A DNA stretch of 64,000 nucleotides from Psychrobacter sp. M13 (GCF_030718935.1 NZ_CP132194.1:1240001-1304000), one strand, 5' to 3'; counted from the stretch's first letter, positions 1 through 9,810 are shown. Translations and numbers: made by a program. Notes: generated by a model not told the origin, from the letters alone.

Positions 1-1
1 T

Positions 2-463
2 ATGAATCATCAACAGGGTATGAATCCTTACCTAAAGTTTACCTTGATGATTGTCACATCTACAATCGTAATGTTTGTCATGATGTATTTCAATACCTAT
101 AAACTCGACCATATTTATTTTAGTGAGACTCGCGCTTATATGGCGCTATACATGGGCGCAGTGATGGCTATTATCATGCTAGCCTTTATGACCAATATGT
201 ATAAGAAAACCAAGATAAACTTGATGGTTTATGGGATTAGTGTCTTTCTTTTTGCCTTTGGTCTATGGGGTGTACGCTCGCAACAAACGGTCGATCAGGT
301 CGATTGGATGCAAGCAATGATTCCGCACCATTCGATTGCAATTTTGACCAGTTCACGTGCCCATATCGAAGATCCACGGGTGCGTCAATTAGCTGATGAT
401 ATTATCGAAGCGCAGAAGCGTGAAATCGGTGAGATGCAGCAATTGATTGATGAGCTGGAGTAA
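2..463 (+). CDS. DUF305-type membrane protein (5' context outside window)
   Basis: Small membrane protein of about 153 residues. Hydrophobic segments lie near residues 10-30, 45-65 and 72-92, followed by a soluble tail. The tail holds the DUF305 signature MIPHHSIAI (about 106-114), a conserved alanine-rich helix and a final EIGEMQQL helix. DUF305 is a ferritin-like helical domain often found in copper or silver resistance islands; the paired histidines could bind metal, but this is inferred. The first ATG sits at base 2, so a longer 5' end cannot be excluded. The P-type ATPase and DUF5676 gene downstream support a metal-related role. Confidence 0.75.
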   Translation: MNHQQGMNPYLKFTLMIVTSTIVMFVMMYFNTYKLDHIYFSETRAYMALYMGAVMAIIMLAFMTNMYKKTKINLMVYGISVFLFAFGLWGVRSQQTVDQVDWMQAMIPHHSIAILTSSRAHIEDPRVRQLADDIIEAQKREIGEMQQLIDELE

Positions 464-616
464 AGAATTATAAGATTAATAGGAGTACTTTAAACTAAAA
501 AATAGTGAGCTATCGAATAGTTACGGTTGCTCATACAGATATATGTACTCAAAGTTCTTATCCACCGCAGATTTAAAGTCCTACTCGTTAAAAAGGTAGT
601 GAAAGGATAAATTGGC

Positions 617-1729
617 ATGGAACAAAACAGAACGACTCGTTATCAGCAAGATAGTCTGACTTTATCAGGAACAGTTATGCTAGGTACCGGTGTCATGATT
701 GGCGCCGGTATTTTTGCATTGACTGGGCAGATGGCTCAGATGGTAGGTTCGCTTTTCCCCTTAGCGTTTTTAGCTGCTGCAATTGTTGTTTCTTTTAGCG
801 CCTATTCCTACATCAAAATCTCTAATGCCTACCCATCAGCTGGCGGTGTTGCAATGTATTTGCATCAGGCATACGGAGATCGTTTACCGACTGGCTTTAA
901 TGCTTTGCTGATGTATTTTTCCATGGTTATAGCGCAAAGTTTTTTGGCTCGGACGTTCGGGTCATATACTATGCAGTTGTTCGGTGGTGATGATAGCGGT
1001 CGCATGGTATCTGTTCTTGGTGCAGCGCTTATTCTTGCTGCATTCTTGATTAATTTGCTTAGCAATCGTTGGATCCAAGGAGTCGCATCGTTTATTGGCA
1101 TTATAAAAATTGTCGGTATTCTCGTCTTCGGATTGGTTGGTGTCTGGCTGGCTGATAGCTTTGCAATTGATTCTTCCATATTAGGTGATACTAATACTGC
1201 TGGTAACTTTCTTGGCGCAACGGCGTTAGGCATACTGGCATTTAAAGGCTTTACCACGATTGCCAACAGTGGCTCGGAGGTAAAAAATCCTCGTCGTAAC
1301 GTCGGCCGTGCCATTATAATCTCGATCGCAATCTGCGTAGTTATTTACACTTTAGTCGGTTTTGCGGTGTCTAGTAATCTGTCCCTTGCCGAGATTATTG
1401 AAACCAAAGACTATTCCTTGGCTGCTGCCGCACGGCCAGCGCTTGGCGATTATGGTCTGTGGTTCACAGTGGCAATCGCAATGGTAGCTACCGCTGGTGG
1501 TCTCCTTGCTAGCATCTTCGCAGTCTCGCGGATGCTTGCTATGTTGACTGACATGAAGCTGGTACCCCATCGTCATTTGGGGATGCCAGGAAGCGTTCAG
1601 AAACATACGCTGGTTTACACTGTGGTGTTGGGTTTGGCTTTCACAACGTTATTTGATCTTTCACGAATTGCAGCGCTTGGCATTGTTTTTTATCTGATCA
1701 TGGATATCGCTATTCATTGGGGTCGCTAG
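617..1729 (+). CDS. APC-family amino acid permease, C-terminally truncated
   Basis: Integral membrane transporter of the amino acid-polyamine-organocation superfamily. The N-terminal helix carries the substrate-binding glycine motif GVMIGAGIFAL (about residues 25-35), and a conserved glutamate-bearing stretch SGSEVKNPRRNVGRA follows TM6. Roughly ten hydrophobic segments are visible, whereas the family usually has 12 and about 420-450 residues. The frame ends at a TAG right after AIHWG, and no other frame downstream clearly continues the family. It is therefore probably a degraded or shortened permease. AAAGGA lies 9 bases before the ATG. Substrate unknown. Confidence 0.7.
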   Translation: MEQNRTTRYQQDSLTLSGTVMLGTGVMIGAGIFALTGQMAQMVGSLFPLAFLAAAIVVSFSAYSYIKISNAYPSAGGVAMYLHQAYGDRLPTGFNALLMYFSMVIAQSFLARTFGSYTMQLFGGDDSGRMVSVLGAALILAAFLINLLSNRWIQGVASFIGIIKIVGILVFGLVGVWLADSFAIDSSILGDTNTAGNFLGATALGILAFKGFTTIANSGSEVKNPRRNVGRAIIISIAICVVIYTLVGFAVSSNLSLAEIIETKDYSLAAAARPALGDYGLWFTVAIAMVATAGGLLASIFAVSRMLAMLTDMKLVPHRHLGMPGSVQKHTLVYTVVLGLAFTTLFDLSRIAALGIVFYLIMDIAIHWGR

Positions 1730-1880
1730 CGTCAACTCGCTGGCGCCACACGAATCAAAAAGTAATGCTAATACAGCATAAAGCTTCTACTTATACTGGT
1801 TCTTTAAATTTAGAACGGAAAGGTGGATGTTTAATTAGTTTAAGCTTGAACGACATCATGTGATAACAAGGAGTATTAAG

Positions 1881-2153
1881 ATGGTCAAATCAAATTTGAC
1901 AACAAGTACCTTAAGAATTGTCCCTGTTGGCAACAGTGTATCGTTGTTTTTACTCATTAGTTACCTGTTATGCATAGGCTTTGGTTTACTCGCTCCCGAG
2001 CAAATATCCATGCATGAAGCTTGGGCGCCTCTACTACCCGGCTTTGAATGGTTGACTTGGACAGGTTTTCTAATTGGACTTGTAGAATCGTACCTTTATG
2101 GTTGGTATTTCGCAATCTTGTTCGTGCCACTATACCGTTGGTTCGCAAAATAG
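1881..2153 (+). CDS. DUF5676 family membrane protein
   Basis: A 90-residue protein with two hydrophobic helices (about residues 20-40 and 58-83). Its C-terminal block reads GLVESYLYGWYFAILFVPLY, the characteristic ending of DUF5676 proteins. The ATG at 1881 is chosen over an upstream in-frame start at 1860 because AAGGAG lies 8 bases before it. Such proteins commonly sit next to copper-transport genes, and here a copper-type ATPase follows. No biochemical role can be assigned. Confidence 0.75.
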   Translation: MVKSNLTTSTLRIVPVGNSVSLFLLISYLLCIGFGLLAPEQISMHEAWAPLLPGFEWLTWTGFLIGLVESYLYGWYFAILFVPLYRWFAK

Positions 2154-2358
2154 TTCAAAGGTACTAATATTAATCATCAAGGCTCTGCTCAAATATTTGA
2201 ATGATAAAGACTAAAGTCCAATTGAAAGTATAAAAAGTAATTTTTTAGATTAATGATTATATGAATTAATGATTATATTAATAGCAATTGAGAATTGATA
2301 ATAGTGCTTTAAGAGCTGTACTTATTATCAACATTTATTGTCTTCAAGGAGTAAATTT

Positions 2359-4980
2359 ATGAAACATATTGCCGATGACAAATCTATCAAAGGTGGTCAG
2401 TACGATAAAGTGCCAGAAAATTATAGTGGTACGGTTTATATCTGCCCGATGCATTCTGAGGTTAGAGATGTTGAAGCTAGCGATTGTCCGATATGCGGTA
2501 TGTTTCTCAAACCTGAAGACAAGGCTACTCAATCCAACAATAATGAAGATAGTCATGCGAATTGCCATGGAGCAGATACTAACAATAGCACTGAGGCAAA
2601 ACCTATCGAAGGCGGTAAGTACGATAAAGTGCCAGCCGATTACAACGGTACAGTCTTTATTTGCCCGATGCATCCTGAGGTCAGAGATGCCGAAAAAAGT
2701 GACTGCCCCATATGCGGGATGTTTCTTCAGCCTGAAGACGAAGTTGCTGACTCAAGCGACAAAGAAGACAGTCATGCCCATTGTCATGGAGCGGGTAATG
2801 GTAGCGGCTCGGTAAAATCTATTAAAGGCGGTAAATACGATAAAGTACCAGACGATTATAATGGTACGGTCTATATCTGTCCCATGCATCCAGAAGTCAG
2901 GGATGTTGAGAATAGTGGTTGTCCAATATGCGGCATGGCACTTGAGCCAGAAACGGTCACCATTGGCGAAGAAGATACCTCAGAGCTTAATGATATGACC
3001 CGCCGATTTTGGATTTGTACGGTACTCACTATCCCGCTATTAATATATGTTATGAGCGGTATGTTTGGAGTTGACTTTAGTCAGTATGGTATACCTTCAC
3101 AGGTTTTACAATGGGCTGAGTTAGTGCTTGCGACACCTGTCGTGCTTTGGGGGGCCGCCCCGTTTTTCGTTCGTGGCTGGCAGTCTATAAAAAGTCGCAA
3201 TCTCAATATGTTTACTTTGATTGCCATAGGCGTAGGCGCTGCTTATATTTTCAGTATTGTCGCGACCTTTTTCCCCAATATTTTCCCAAACAGTTTTAGA
3301 GACGCTAGCGGACAAGTCGGCGTCTACTATGAAGCAGCAGCTGTCATCGTAACCTTGGTACTACTCGGTCAAGTGTTAGAGCTCAAAGCCAGAAGTCAAA
3401 CTTCAGGTGCGATTCGAGCATTGCTTGAGTTAGCTCCACCGACTGCAAGACGTGTGGATGAAAACGGAGAAGAGATCGAAGTCTCGCTTGATGAGGTTGT
3501 CAGTGGCGATAAGCTACGGGTTAGACCTGGTGAGAAGTTGCCCGTAGACGGTACAGTGATCGATGGTAATAGTAATGTTGATGAATCAATGGTAACGGGT
3601 GAACCAATCCCTGTATCAAAAGTAGCAGGAGATACCGTGACTGGTGGTACGGTAAATGGCACTGGAACGCTGTTGGTCGAAGCGGTCAATGTTGGAGCAG
3701 ATTCGGTATTATCCAAAATTGTACAAATGGTTAGTGAGGCTCAGCGTAGCCGCGCGCCTATCCAGCGCTTGGTAGATCAAGTGGCGGGTTGGTTCGTACC
3801 CATTGTTATTATCAGCTCTATCATAACCTTTATTGTTTGGGCGATATTCGGCCCTGAGCCCGCTATGGCTTATGCTTTGGTTAACGCGATTGCAGTACTG
3901 ATTATTGCCTGTCCTTGCGCCCTTGGTCTGGCGACACCTATGTCCATTATGGTCGGTACAGGTAAAGGCGCGCAAAACGGTGTCCTTATCAAAAATGCCG
4001 AAGCGCTAGAGACTATGGAAAAGGTCGATACCATCGTCGTTGACAAAACTGGCACTCTGACTGCTGGTAAACCTGAGCTGACCTCAATCGATGCGTTGGC
4101 AGGTCAAGATGAAGATGAATTTTTAGCCTTAATAGCCGCAGTAGAAAGCGCAAGCGAGCATCCTTTGGCAGAAGCTATCGTGAGAGCCGCTCAAGAAAGA
4201 TCACTTACTATTCCTAAAGCCCAAGACTTTAATTCGACGACGGGCGAGGGCGTACAAGCCATCGTCAATGGTAAACAAGTCGCTATCGGTAACTCAAAGC
4301 TTATGGAGAGTTTAAACAGCTTCGATCAGGATTTATCTACTAAAGCTGACGTCCGTAGAAAGGATGGTGAAACGGTAATGTTTGTGGCGATAGATAGTAA
4401 AGCGGCAGGGATAATATCAGTCGCTGATCCTATTAAATCAAGCACCAAGGAAGCCATAAAGTTACTACACGACTCGGGACTAAAAGTTGTGATGCTAACG
4501 GGTGACAACGAAAAAACCGCGCAGGCAGTCGCTAATAAATTAGGTATTGATGAAGTTCATGCGGATGTCTCACCAGAGGACAAAAACCGTATCGTCAAAG
4601 AAATGCAAGACAGCGGTAAATTGGTCGCTATGGCAGGTGACGGTATCAACGACGCGCCTGCACTAGCGCAGGCTAATGTCGGTATTGCTATGGGAACGGG
4701 TACTGATGTGGCGATGGAGAGTGCGGGTATTACCCTGCTAAAAGGTGATTTGATGGGCATTGCCAAAGCTTATAAGCTTAGCCACGCCACCATGCGTAAT
4801 ATCAGACAGAATCTGTTTTTTGCCTTTATCTACAATGCACTTGGCATTCCAATTGCCGCAGGTGTGCTCTATCCCGTATTTGGGCTTCTACTTAGCCCAA
4901 TGATAGCAGCGGCAGCGATGAGCTTGTCGTCATTCTCGGTGATTGCTAACGCGCTTAGACTACGTCGGTTGGACTTATGA
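2359..4980 (+). CDS. Copper-translocating P1B-type ATPase with three N-terminal metal-binding modules
   Basis: ATP-driven heavy-metal exporter of 873 residues in the inner membrane. The N-terminus has three tandem heavy-metal-binding modules with CPMHPEVRD...CPICGM cores near residues 29-48, 102-121 and 174-193, spaced 72-73 residues. The first two are followed by His/Cys linkers (HANCHGA, HAHCHGA). The transmembrane metal site is C518-P-C520, which is typical of Cu(I) or Ag(I) pumps. The phosphorylated aspartate is D562 in DKTGTLT, the hinge GDGINDAP starts near 760, and MVTGEP marks the actuator domain. There is no ferredoxin-like CxxC domain. Start chosen at the ATG 2359 with AAGGAG upstream; an in-frame TTG at 2338 is less likely. 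The usual single module is here tripled. Confidence 0.92.
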   Translation: MKHIADDKSIKGGQYDKVPENYSGTVYICPMHSEVRDVEASDCPICGMFLKPEDKATQSNNNEDSHANCHGADTNNSTEAKPIEGGKYDKVPADYNGTVFICPMHPEVRDAEKSDCPICGMFLQPEDEVADSSDKEDSHAHCHGAGNGSGSVKSIKGGKYDKVPDDYNGTVYICPMHPEVRDVENSGCPICGMALEPETVTIGEEDTSELNDMTRRFWICTVLTIPLLIYVMSGMFGVDFSQYGIPSQVLQWAELVLATPVVLWGAAPFFVRGWQSIKSRNLNMFTLIAIGVGAAYIFSIVATFFPNIFPNSFRDASGQVGVYYEAAAVIVTLVLLGQVLELKARSQTSGAIRALLELAPPTARRVDENGEEIEVSLDEVVSGDKLRVRPGEKLPVDGTVIDGNSNVDESMVTGEPIPVSKVAGDTVTGGTVNGTGTLLVEAVNVGADSVLSKIVQMVSEAQRSRAPIQRLVDQVAGWFVPIVIISSIITFIVWAIFGPEPAMAYALVNAIAVLIIACPCALGLATPMSIMVGTGKGAQNGVLIKNAEALETMEKVDTIVVDKTGTLTAGKPELTSIDALAGQDEDEFLALIAAVESASEHPLAEAIVRAAQERSLTIPKAQDFNSTTGEGVQAIVNGKQVAIGNSKLMESLNSFDQDLSTKADVRRKDGETVMFVAIDSKAAGIISVADPIKSSTKEAIKLLHDSGLKVVMLTGDNEKTAQAVANKLGIDEVHADVSPEDKNRIVKEMQDSGKLVAMAGDGINDAPALAQANVGIAMGTGTDVAMESAGITLLKGDLMGIAKAYKLSHATMRNIRQNLFFAFIYNALGIPIAAGVLYPVFGLLLSPMIAAAAMSLSSFSVIANALRLRRLDL

Positions 4981-5058
4981 TGTGAATGTCATAAAGAGAG
5001 TATTAAAGTGCAGTGCCCAGTATGGGTTTGATTAAAACTTAAAAGTAAGGATGTTGTT

Positions 5059-5371
5059 ATGGGTAGTTTTTCTATTACACATTGGCTGATATTGTTAGTA
5101 GTCGTGGTAGTGGTGTTTGGTACTGCCAAGCTTAAAAATGCAGGTAAAGATTTAGGCAGCGCAGTAAAGGGCTTTAAAGAAGCGGTAAGATGAAGAAACT
5201 GAGCACGCTCGCACGCGGCAGGCAATTAGCCATGAAGCCACTACTTCAACTGCAAATAATGACTTAAACGCTAATAATTTAAGTACTAATAACTTAAATA
5301 CTGAGGGTAGCACTCAAGTCGATGATTTAGAAGTTAGTCCGGTTCCCACTGATGACAAGAATACGTTGTAA
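5059..5371 (+). pseudogene. tatA: tatA, twin-arginine translocase subunit, frameshifted
   Basis: TatA forms the pore-like oligomer of the twin-arginine export system. Frame 1 gives 44 residues: a transmembrane helix (about 8-20) with the hinge [20 protein letters not shown] and part of the amphipathic helix. It ends at TGA 5191-5193. A second open frame begins at GAT 5189 and runs to TAA 5369-5371, encoding an acidic, Asn/Ser-rich tail starting DEETEHAR, as TatA tails do. Joining the frames at base 5188 (one extra base or two missing) gives a normal TatA of about 103 residues. AAGGA precedes the ATG. The short form keeps the helix and most of the amphipathic part, so partial function is possible. 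Confidence 0.8.
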
Positions 5372-5423
5372 AGCGTATTACTAGCCATATTCAATAGCCT
5401 ATTCACTAATATATTTGCCTATT

Positions 5424-5810
5424 ATGTTTGATATTGGATTTTCCGAATTACTTATATTTGGGGTTATCGCTTTAATCGTTTTGGGCCCAGAAAAACTACC
5501 ACAGGCTGCGCGCACAGCAGGACAATGGTACGCCAAAGTACGTCGTATGATATCTACCCTTCAGTCTGACATAGAGTCTGAGCTTGATCTAGCAGAAACA
5601 CGAAAACAGATGCAAAATGAGTTAGTAAAAATTCGTCAGACTGAGACAGATATGAAGCGCGAATTGGCCGAGATGCGCGGTAGTATGGATAAGTTTGAAA
5701 ACTCGCAGAATCAAAGTTCAGATAGCTCCTATAAGCCAACCGCTCCTCATCAGCAAAATCATAAGCCAAATATTTCCTCATTATCGCATGTAGAGAAGGG
5801 GGATGAATGA
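5424..5810 (+). CDS. tatB: Sec-independent translocase subunit TatB
   Basis: A 128-residue TatB, which binds twin-arginine substrates together with TatC. It starts with MFDIGFSELLIFGVIALIVL, a single membrane helix followed by the conserved GPEKLP hinge. A charged amphipathic helix and coiled coil come next (about 25-95), then a polar tail. ATG 5424 is preferred over an in-frame TTG at 5415 because MFDIGFSE is the family N-terminus. The stop overlaps the tatC start by four bases, which implies translational coupling. Confidence 0.93.
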   Translation: MFDIGFSELLIFGVIALIVLGPEKLPQAARTAGQWYAKVRRMISTLQSDIESELDLAETRKQMQNELVKIRQTETDMKRELAEMRGSMDKFENSQNQSSDSSYKPTAPHQQNHKPNISSLSHVEKGDE

Positions 5811-6640
5811 GCTTGTTTAAGCGCCGAAAAAACCACCAAAGAAAGTTAGCGGATACAGATACTAAAGCGCCAGATACTACCTATAGTGCTGAGACTGATA
5901 ATATGCTAAATGCGCTCAGCGATATGCCTATTACTGAGCATTTGATCGAATTACGCAAGCATCTCATCAGAATATGCGTAGCCGTTTTGATTGTCTTCTT
6001 AGCATTGGTAGGGTTTTCGCGCGAGCTCTACAACCTCTTATCAGACCCTCTAGTCGCGCAGCTGCCTGCGAATTCGACTATGATTGCCACTGATATCACC
6101 TCGAACTTTATGGCACCCATTCGCTTGACGATTTTCGTTGCTGCCTTTGTAGTGATGCCTTATATTTTATATCAAATTTGGTCATTCATAGCCCCCGCAT
6201 TATATAAAAAAGAGAGAAAAGTCACTATTCCTGTTTTACTATCTTCCATATTTCTATTTTATACGGGTGTTGCTTTTGCCTATTTTGTCGTACTAAAAAG
6301 CGTCCTCAAATTCTTTATTCTGTTCGCGCCGCAAAACGTCATACCGATGACTGATATTGATAGTTATTTGAGCTTTACTCTCAAATTATTTATGGTATTT
6401 GAACTCACCTTTGAGATTCCAGTCGTGACTTTACTACTGATAATGATTGGACTCGTCTCTACAAAGAGCTTAGAGGACAAACGTCGTTATATCATAGTCG
6501 GCTGCTTTGCAATCGCAGCGGTAGTGACACCGCCAGATGGTATCTCGATGCTGTTACTCGCAATTCCAATGTGGCTACTATTCGAGTTAGGCTTGTTTCT
6601 GGCAAAAATATTAATCAAAGAAGAGCATAAAACCGTCTAG
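5807..6640 (+). CDS. tatC: Sec-independent translocase subunit TatC
   Basis: A 277-residue core receptor of the twin-arginine translocase with six membrane helices. Family motifs are visible: MPITEHLIELRKHLIR at the N-terminal cytoplasmic region (about 40-55), the periplasmic loop with FMAPIRLTIF, and the glutamate-bearing FELTFEIPVV helix (about 197-206). An N-terminal extension of about 38 polar residues precedes the core. It overlaps tatB by ATGA and lies in the order tatA-tatB-tatC. Confidence 0.95.
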   Translation: MSLFKRRKNHQRKLADTDTKAPDTTYSAETDNMLNALSDMPITEHLIELRKHLIRICVAVLIVFLALVGFSRELYNLLSDPLVAQLPANSTMIATDITSNFMAPIRLTIFVAAFVVMPYILYQIWSFIAPALYKKERKVTIPVLLSSIFLFYTGVAFAYFVVLKSVLKFFILFAPQNVIPMTDIDSYLSFTLKLFMVFELTFEIPVVTLLLIMIGLVSTKSLEDKRRYIIVGCFAIAAVVTPPDGISMLLLAIPMWLLFELGLFLAKILIKEEHKTV

Positions 6641-6770
6641 GCTTATAAAGTCACTATTTCGCAAAACAACTATAAAAATTAGATTTATCTAAACATTCAA
6701 ACCCTTCTTTTACTTTGGCTTCTCTTTAAACCTTATCAGTATATTCACTCTATTTAGTAATGAGATTAAA

Positions 6771-8063
6771 ATGGAACCCCTAATTAATAATAAAAATAAA
6801 GAGAATGACAATCTTGCCAATCAACTCAATCAAGAGTGCTATTGCCGTACTTTAGATCGCAAAGCACTTAATAGTAGCCTTCAAAATCAGTTGTCAGATA
6901 CCACAGACAACCCAATAGGCGCTAATGAGCTCAATAAGCTGTTTTCAGCAACGCCAGTGTTCGTCCCTAAAACAGAAATCATGACAATGATGCGCATTGT
7001 TGAAGCTATTGAGTCGGCTGCTAGACTACAGTCCTACCAACAGCAAGTACTGTCATGGGCACCTAAAATAGCGGCTTTTAATCCTGGTCCAATAGGGGCC
7101 TTTATGGGTTATGACTTTCACTTAGGTAGCGATGGCCCTAAGCTTATTGAGATTAATACTAATGCAGGGGGCGCATTTTTGAACGTAGCACTTGCCCGCG
7201 CGCAAAAACACTGCTGTCACCCATCCGAGCAAAGTGTTGCTACTACTAAAATGCTGGATGGGTTTGAAGAAGCGGTCACTAGCATGTTCATAGAAGAATG
7301 GCAGCGACAATCAGCGACTGCCATGCCCAATCGCATCGCTATCGTGGACAACGATCCCAAAAACCAGTTCATGTATTTAGAGTTTCAGCTGGCCTGCCAA
7401 CTACTTCAGGCTAGAGGCATCGATACCGTTATACTTGATCCGTCCGAACTTAACTATGTTGATGGAACACTGACCGCCCATGGCAAGCCCATTGATATGA
7501 TCTATAATCGCTTGGTTGACTTCGCATTTGAAAACTCTAGTCACGCCATACTCAAAAAAGCCTACTTAGAGGGCGCGGTAGTGGTAACCCCTAATCCGCA
7601 TGTTCATGCTATATTCGCTAATAAGCGCAATCTTGCTTTGTTATCCGATCCGCAAACGTTACGTTCGTGGGGACTAGATAACGTCGCAGCAGAACACCTA
7701 AAAAGATCAGTACCAATAACGCGAATGGCGACGCAAAACGACGCAGAAGAATTGTGGCGTACGCGGCGACAATGGTTTTTTAAGCCAGTAGCTGGTTATG
7801 GTAGCAAAGGTGTCTATCGTGGTAGCAAGGTCACTCGCCGAGTGTTTGAGAATATATTAGATGAAGACTATATTGCGCAGACTTTTATACCGGCAACAGA
7901 GCGCTCAATAAAAATCGATGATGTTGTGACGACTAGAAAGGTAGACATACGTCTTTACACCTATGCAGGACAGTTGCTACTCACTGCGGGACGTATCTAT
8001 CAGGGTCAAGTGACCAATTTTCGTACACCAGGAGGTGGATTTGCGCCTGTTTTCCAAGTGTGA
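6771..8063 (+). CDS. ATP-grasp-like protein of unknown function
   Basis: A 430-residue soluble protein that I place in the ATP-grasp superfamily by motif only. Possible nucleotide-binding elements are K285 in ANKRNLALLSD, the loop KPVAGYGSKG (338-347) and the KVDIRLY strand (390-396), with N416 near the C-terminus as a candidate metal ligand. An extra IEINTN motif (126-131) near the N-terminus resembles the metal-binding strand usually found at the C-terminal end, so a circular permutation is conceivable. No signal peptide or membrane helix is seen. It stands alone between tatC and the LRR gene, 130-150 bases from each. The ligase substrate is unknown. Confidence 0.6.
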   Translation: MEPLINNKNKENDNLANQLNQECYCRTLDRKALNSSLQNQLSDTTDNPIGANELNKLFSATPVFVPKTEIMTMMRIVEAIESAARLQSYQQQVLSWAPKIAAFNPGPIGAFMGYDFHLGSDGPKLIEINTNAGGAFLNVALARAQKHCCHPSEQSVATTKMLDGFEEAVTSMFIEEWQRQSATAMPNRIAIVDNDPKNQFMYLEFQLACQLLQARGIDTVILDPSELNYVDGTLTAHGKPIDMIYNRLVDFAFENSSHAILKKAYLEGAVVVTPNPHVHAIFANKRNLALLSDPQTLRSWGLDNVAAEHLKRSVPITRMATQNDAEELWRTRRQWFFKPVAGYGSKGVYRGSKVTRRVFENILDEDYIAQTFIPATERSIKIDDVVTTRKVDIRLYTYAGQLLLTAGRIYQGQVTNFRTPGGGFAPVFQV

Positions 8064-8214
8064 TTATACGGGTTTGCTATGCTTACATCGATAGAAAGGG
8101 ATAACTAAAAGCTCTCTCAACGATACGTCACGCAGAGTTGCATAAGCTATGTCAGGACGCTAATACTACTCTGATACGGATAAAATAGTTCAAGTGGTTA
8201 AAAGGAATAAATCT

Positions 8215-9675
8215 ATGACACGAAGCAACAAAGATCATCAGGACATTGATCAGTCTATTAGAACCCTAGATTCTGATGACAACTGGATTGAGAAAATATG
8301 GGCATGGGCAGATGAGTTTGAGCTAAAGGACTCAGAAATCCCTCGTGACAAGAAGTCATTACTTGCTCTAAAAAAGCTAGAGATTTTGGAGCTTGAACTC
8401 GATAAGCAACACTCAAGGGACGTCTATAGAATAGACTATGTACCTGATGAGCTTACCAATCTTACCAATCTAATAGAAATAACGATCAGTGGTTTGTCTT
8501 CAAGTCATTTACCTCACAATATAGGCAAGCTCAATAATCTAACTAAGCTATCTATTAGTCACTCTAAACTTATCGCATTACCTGACAGCATCGGAAAACT
8601 CAGTAACCTCCAAGAGCTCTTCATTGATGATAGTAGACTTGAAGTGCTACCCGATAGTATTGGGCAACTTTGTAGTCTTACTAAAATGTTTATTGGCCGT
8701 TGTCCGCTTCAACATCTACCTGACAGCATAGGATTACTCACTAATCTGACAGTACTTGATCTCGTTCACTGTGAGCTTGAAGATCTGCCTGATACCATTG
8801 GACAGCTTAATAACCTTGCTAAGCTTTTTATGAGTTATTGTCTGCTCAAGCACTTGCCTGATAGCATAGGGCAACTCACTCACTTAATTGAGCTTGAATT
8901 TATTAACTGTGATCTCAAAGACCTACCTAGTAGTATCGGACAGCTAACCAACCTCAACAAGCTTTATATCAATCGTTGTAATGTTACAGAGCTACCTGAT
9001 AGCATTGGGCAACTCAGCAATCTTACAGAGCTTTTTATCACTCATTGTGAGCTCAAACAGCTACCTAATAGTATAGGCCAGCTTGTGAGCTTAACCCACC
9101 TTGACCTGCTTCACCTTGAACTGACAGAGCTACCCGATAGCTTTGGACGCCTTATTAACTTGGCTGAGCTTAATATTATTGACTGTAAGCTCAGAGTGTT
9201 GCCTGATAGCATCGGACAGCTCATTAACTTAACTAAGCTCAGTTTTAATCACTCCAAGCTTGAAGTCCTACCTGACAGCATAGGGCAGCTCACTAACCTT
9301 ACTGAGCTTTTTATTAGTCATGGCAAGTTTGACAAGCTACCTGATAGCGTAGGCCAACTTACTAATCTAGAGAAGCTTTACATCAACCATTGTAGCCTTA
9401 AAGAGCTGCCTAATAGCATCGGGCAACTTAAGAACCTGACCGAATTATTCGTTAGTTATTGCAAATTGGACAAGCTGCCTAGTAGTATTGGTGAGCTTAA
9501 TAATCTCGCTAAGCTTGAGCTTATTTATTGTAATCTAATTAATCTGCCAGACAATCTTGTACAGCTGAATAGTTTGAGATGTATCAATCTTACTGGTAAT
9601 CCTCTTGATAGACTCTCTTTAAAGGTGGTAGATTATTTACGTTCTATAGATACCGTCTATGGTTGGGATGAATAG
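8215..9675 (+). CDS. Leucine-rich-repeat protein with 17 tandem repeats
   Basis: A 486-residue protein without signal peptide or membrane helix. After a charged, tryptophan-containing N-terminal cap (1-75) come 17 uninterrupted 23-residue repeats (about 76-466) with consensus LPDSIGQLTNLTELFISHCKL. It closes with a 20-residue tail. The last repeat has a canonical LTGNPL turn, but most others carry Cys or Ser where bacterial repeats usually have Asn. Such solenoids bind proteins; no enzymatic domain is present. ATG 8215 is chosen with AAAGGA upstream; an in-frame GTG at 8194 is less likely. The underlying DNA is a 69-bp periodic repeat, so copy number may vary between strains. Target unknown. 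Confidence 0.85.
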   Translation: MTRSNKDHQDIDQSIRTLDSDDNWIEKIWAWADEFELKDSEIPRDKKSLLALKKLEILELELDKQHSRDVYRIDYVPDELTNLTNLIEITISGLSSSHLPHNIGKLNNLTKLSISHSKLIALPDSIGKLSNLQELFIDDSRLEVLPDSIGQLCSLTKMFIGRCPLQHLPDSIGLLTNLTVLDLVHCELEDLPDTIGQLNNLAKLFMSYCLLKHLPDSIGQLTHLIELEFINCDLKDLPSSIGQLTNLNKLYINRCNVTELPDSIGQLSNLTELFITHCELKQLPNSIGQLVSLTHLDLLHLELTELPDSFGRLINLAELNIIDCKLRVLPDSIGQLINLTKLSFNHSKLEVLPDSIGQLTNLTELFISHGKFDKLPDSVGQLTNLEKLYINHCSLKELPNSIGQLKNLTELFVSYCKLDKLPSSIGELNNLAKLELIYCNLINLPDNLVQLNSLRCINLTGNPLDRLSLKVVDYLRSIDTVYGWDE

Positions 9676-9810
9676 TTATATTCTGGTCTTAACAACCTCA
9701 TTTAAGTAAAACTAAAAGTATGAAAAACCTAATATTATTAACGAGTTTTGAAGCTACTAGAGTACAGCCAGCTAACTAGCATGCTTTTTAGAAACTGGAT
9801 TCCATCCCAT

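Noticed and set aside
865..1314. 149-codon minus-strand frame
   Set aside because: Antisense shadow of the APC permease; the sense frame has clear family motifs.
1730..1880. Search for a frameshifted C-terminus of the APC permease
   Set aside because: No frame in this interval has membrane helices or family-like sequence; I treat the gene as truncated rather than frameshifted.
2369..2815. 148-codon plus-strand frame over the start of the copper ATPase
   Set aside because: An out-of-frame echo of the triplicated metal-binding modules; the in-frame protein has the CPICGM motifs.
8440..9612. 69-bp periodic DNA repeat that could be taken for a repeat array
   Set aside because: The period is one 23-codon leucine-rich repeat and the frame is open throughout; there are no spacers as in CRISPR.
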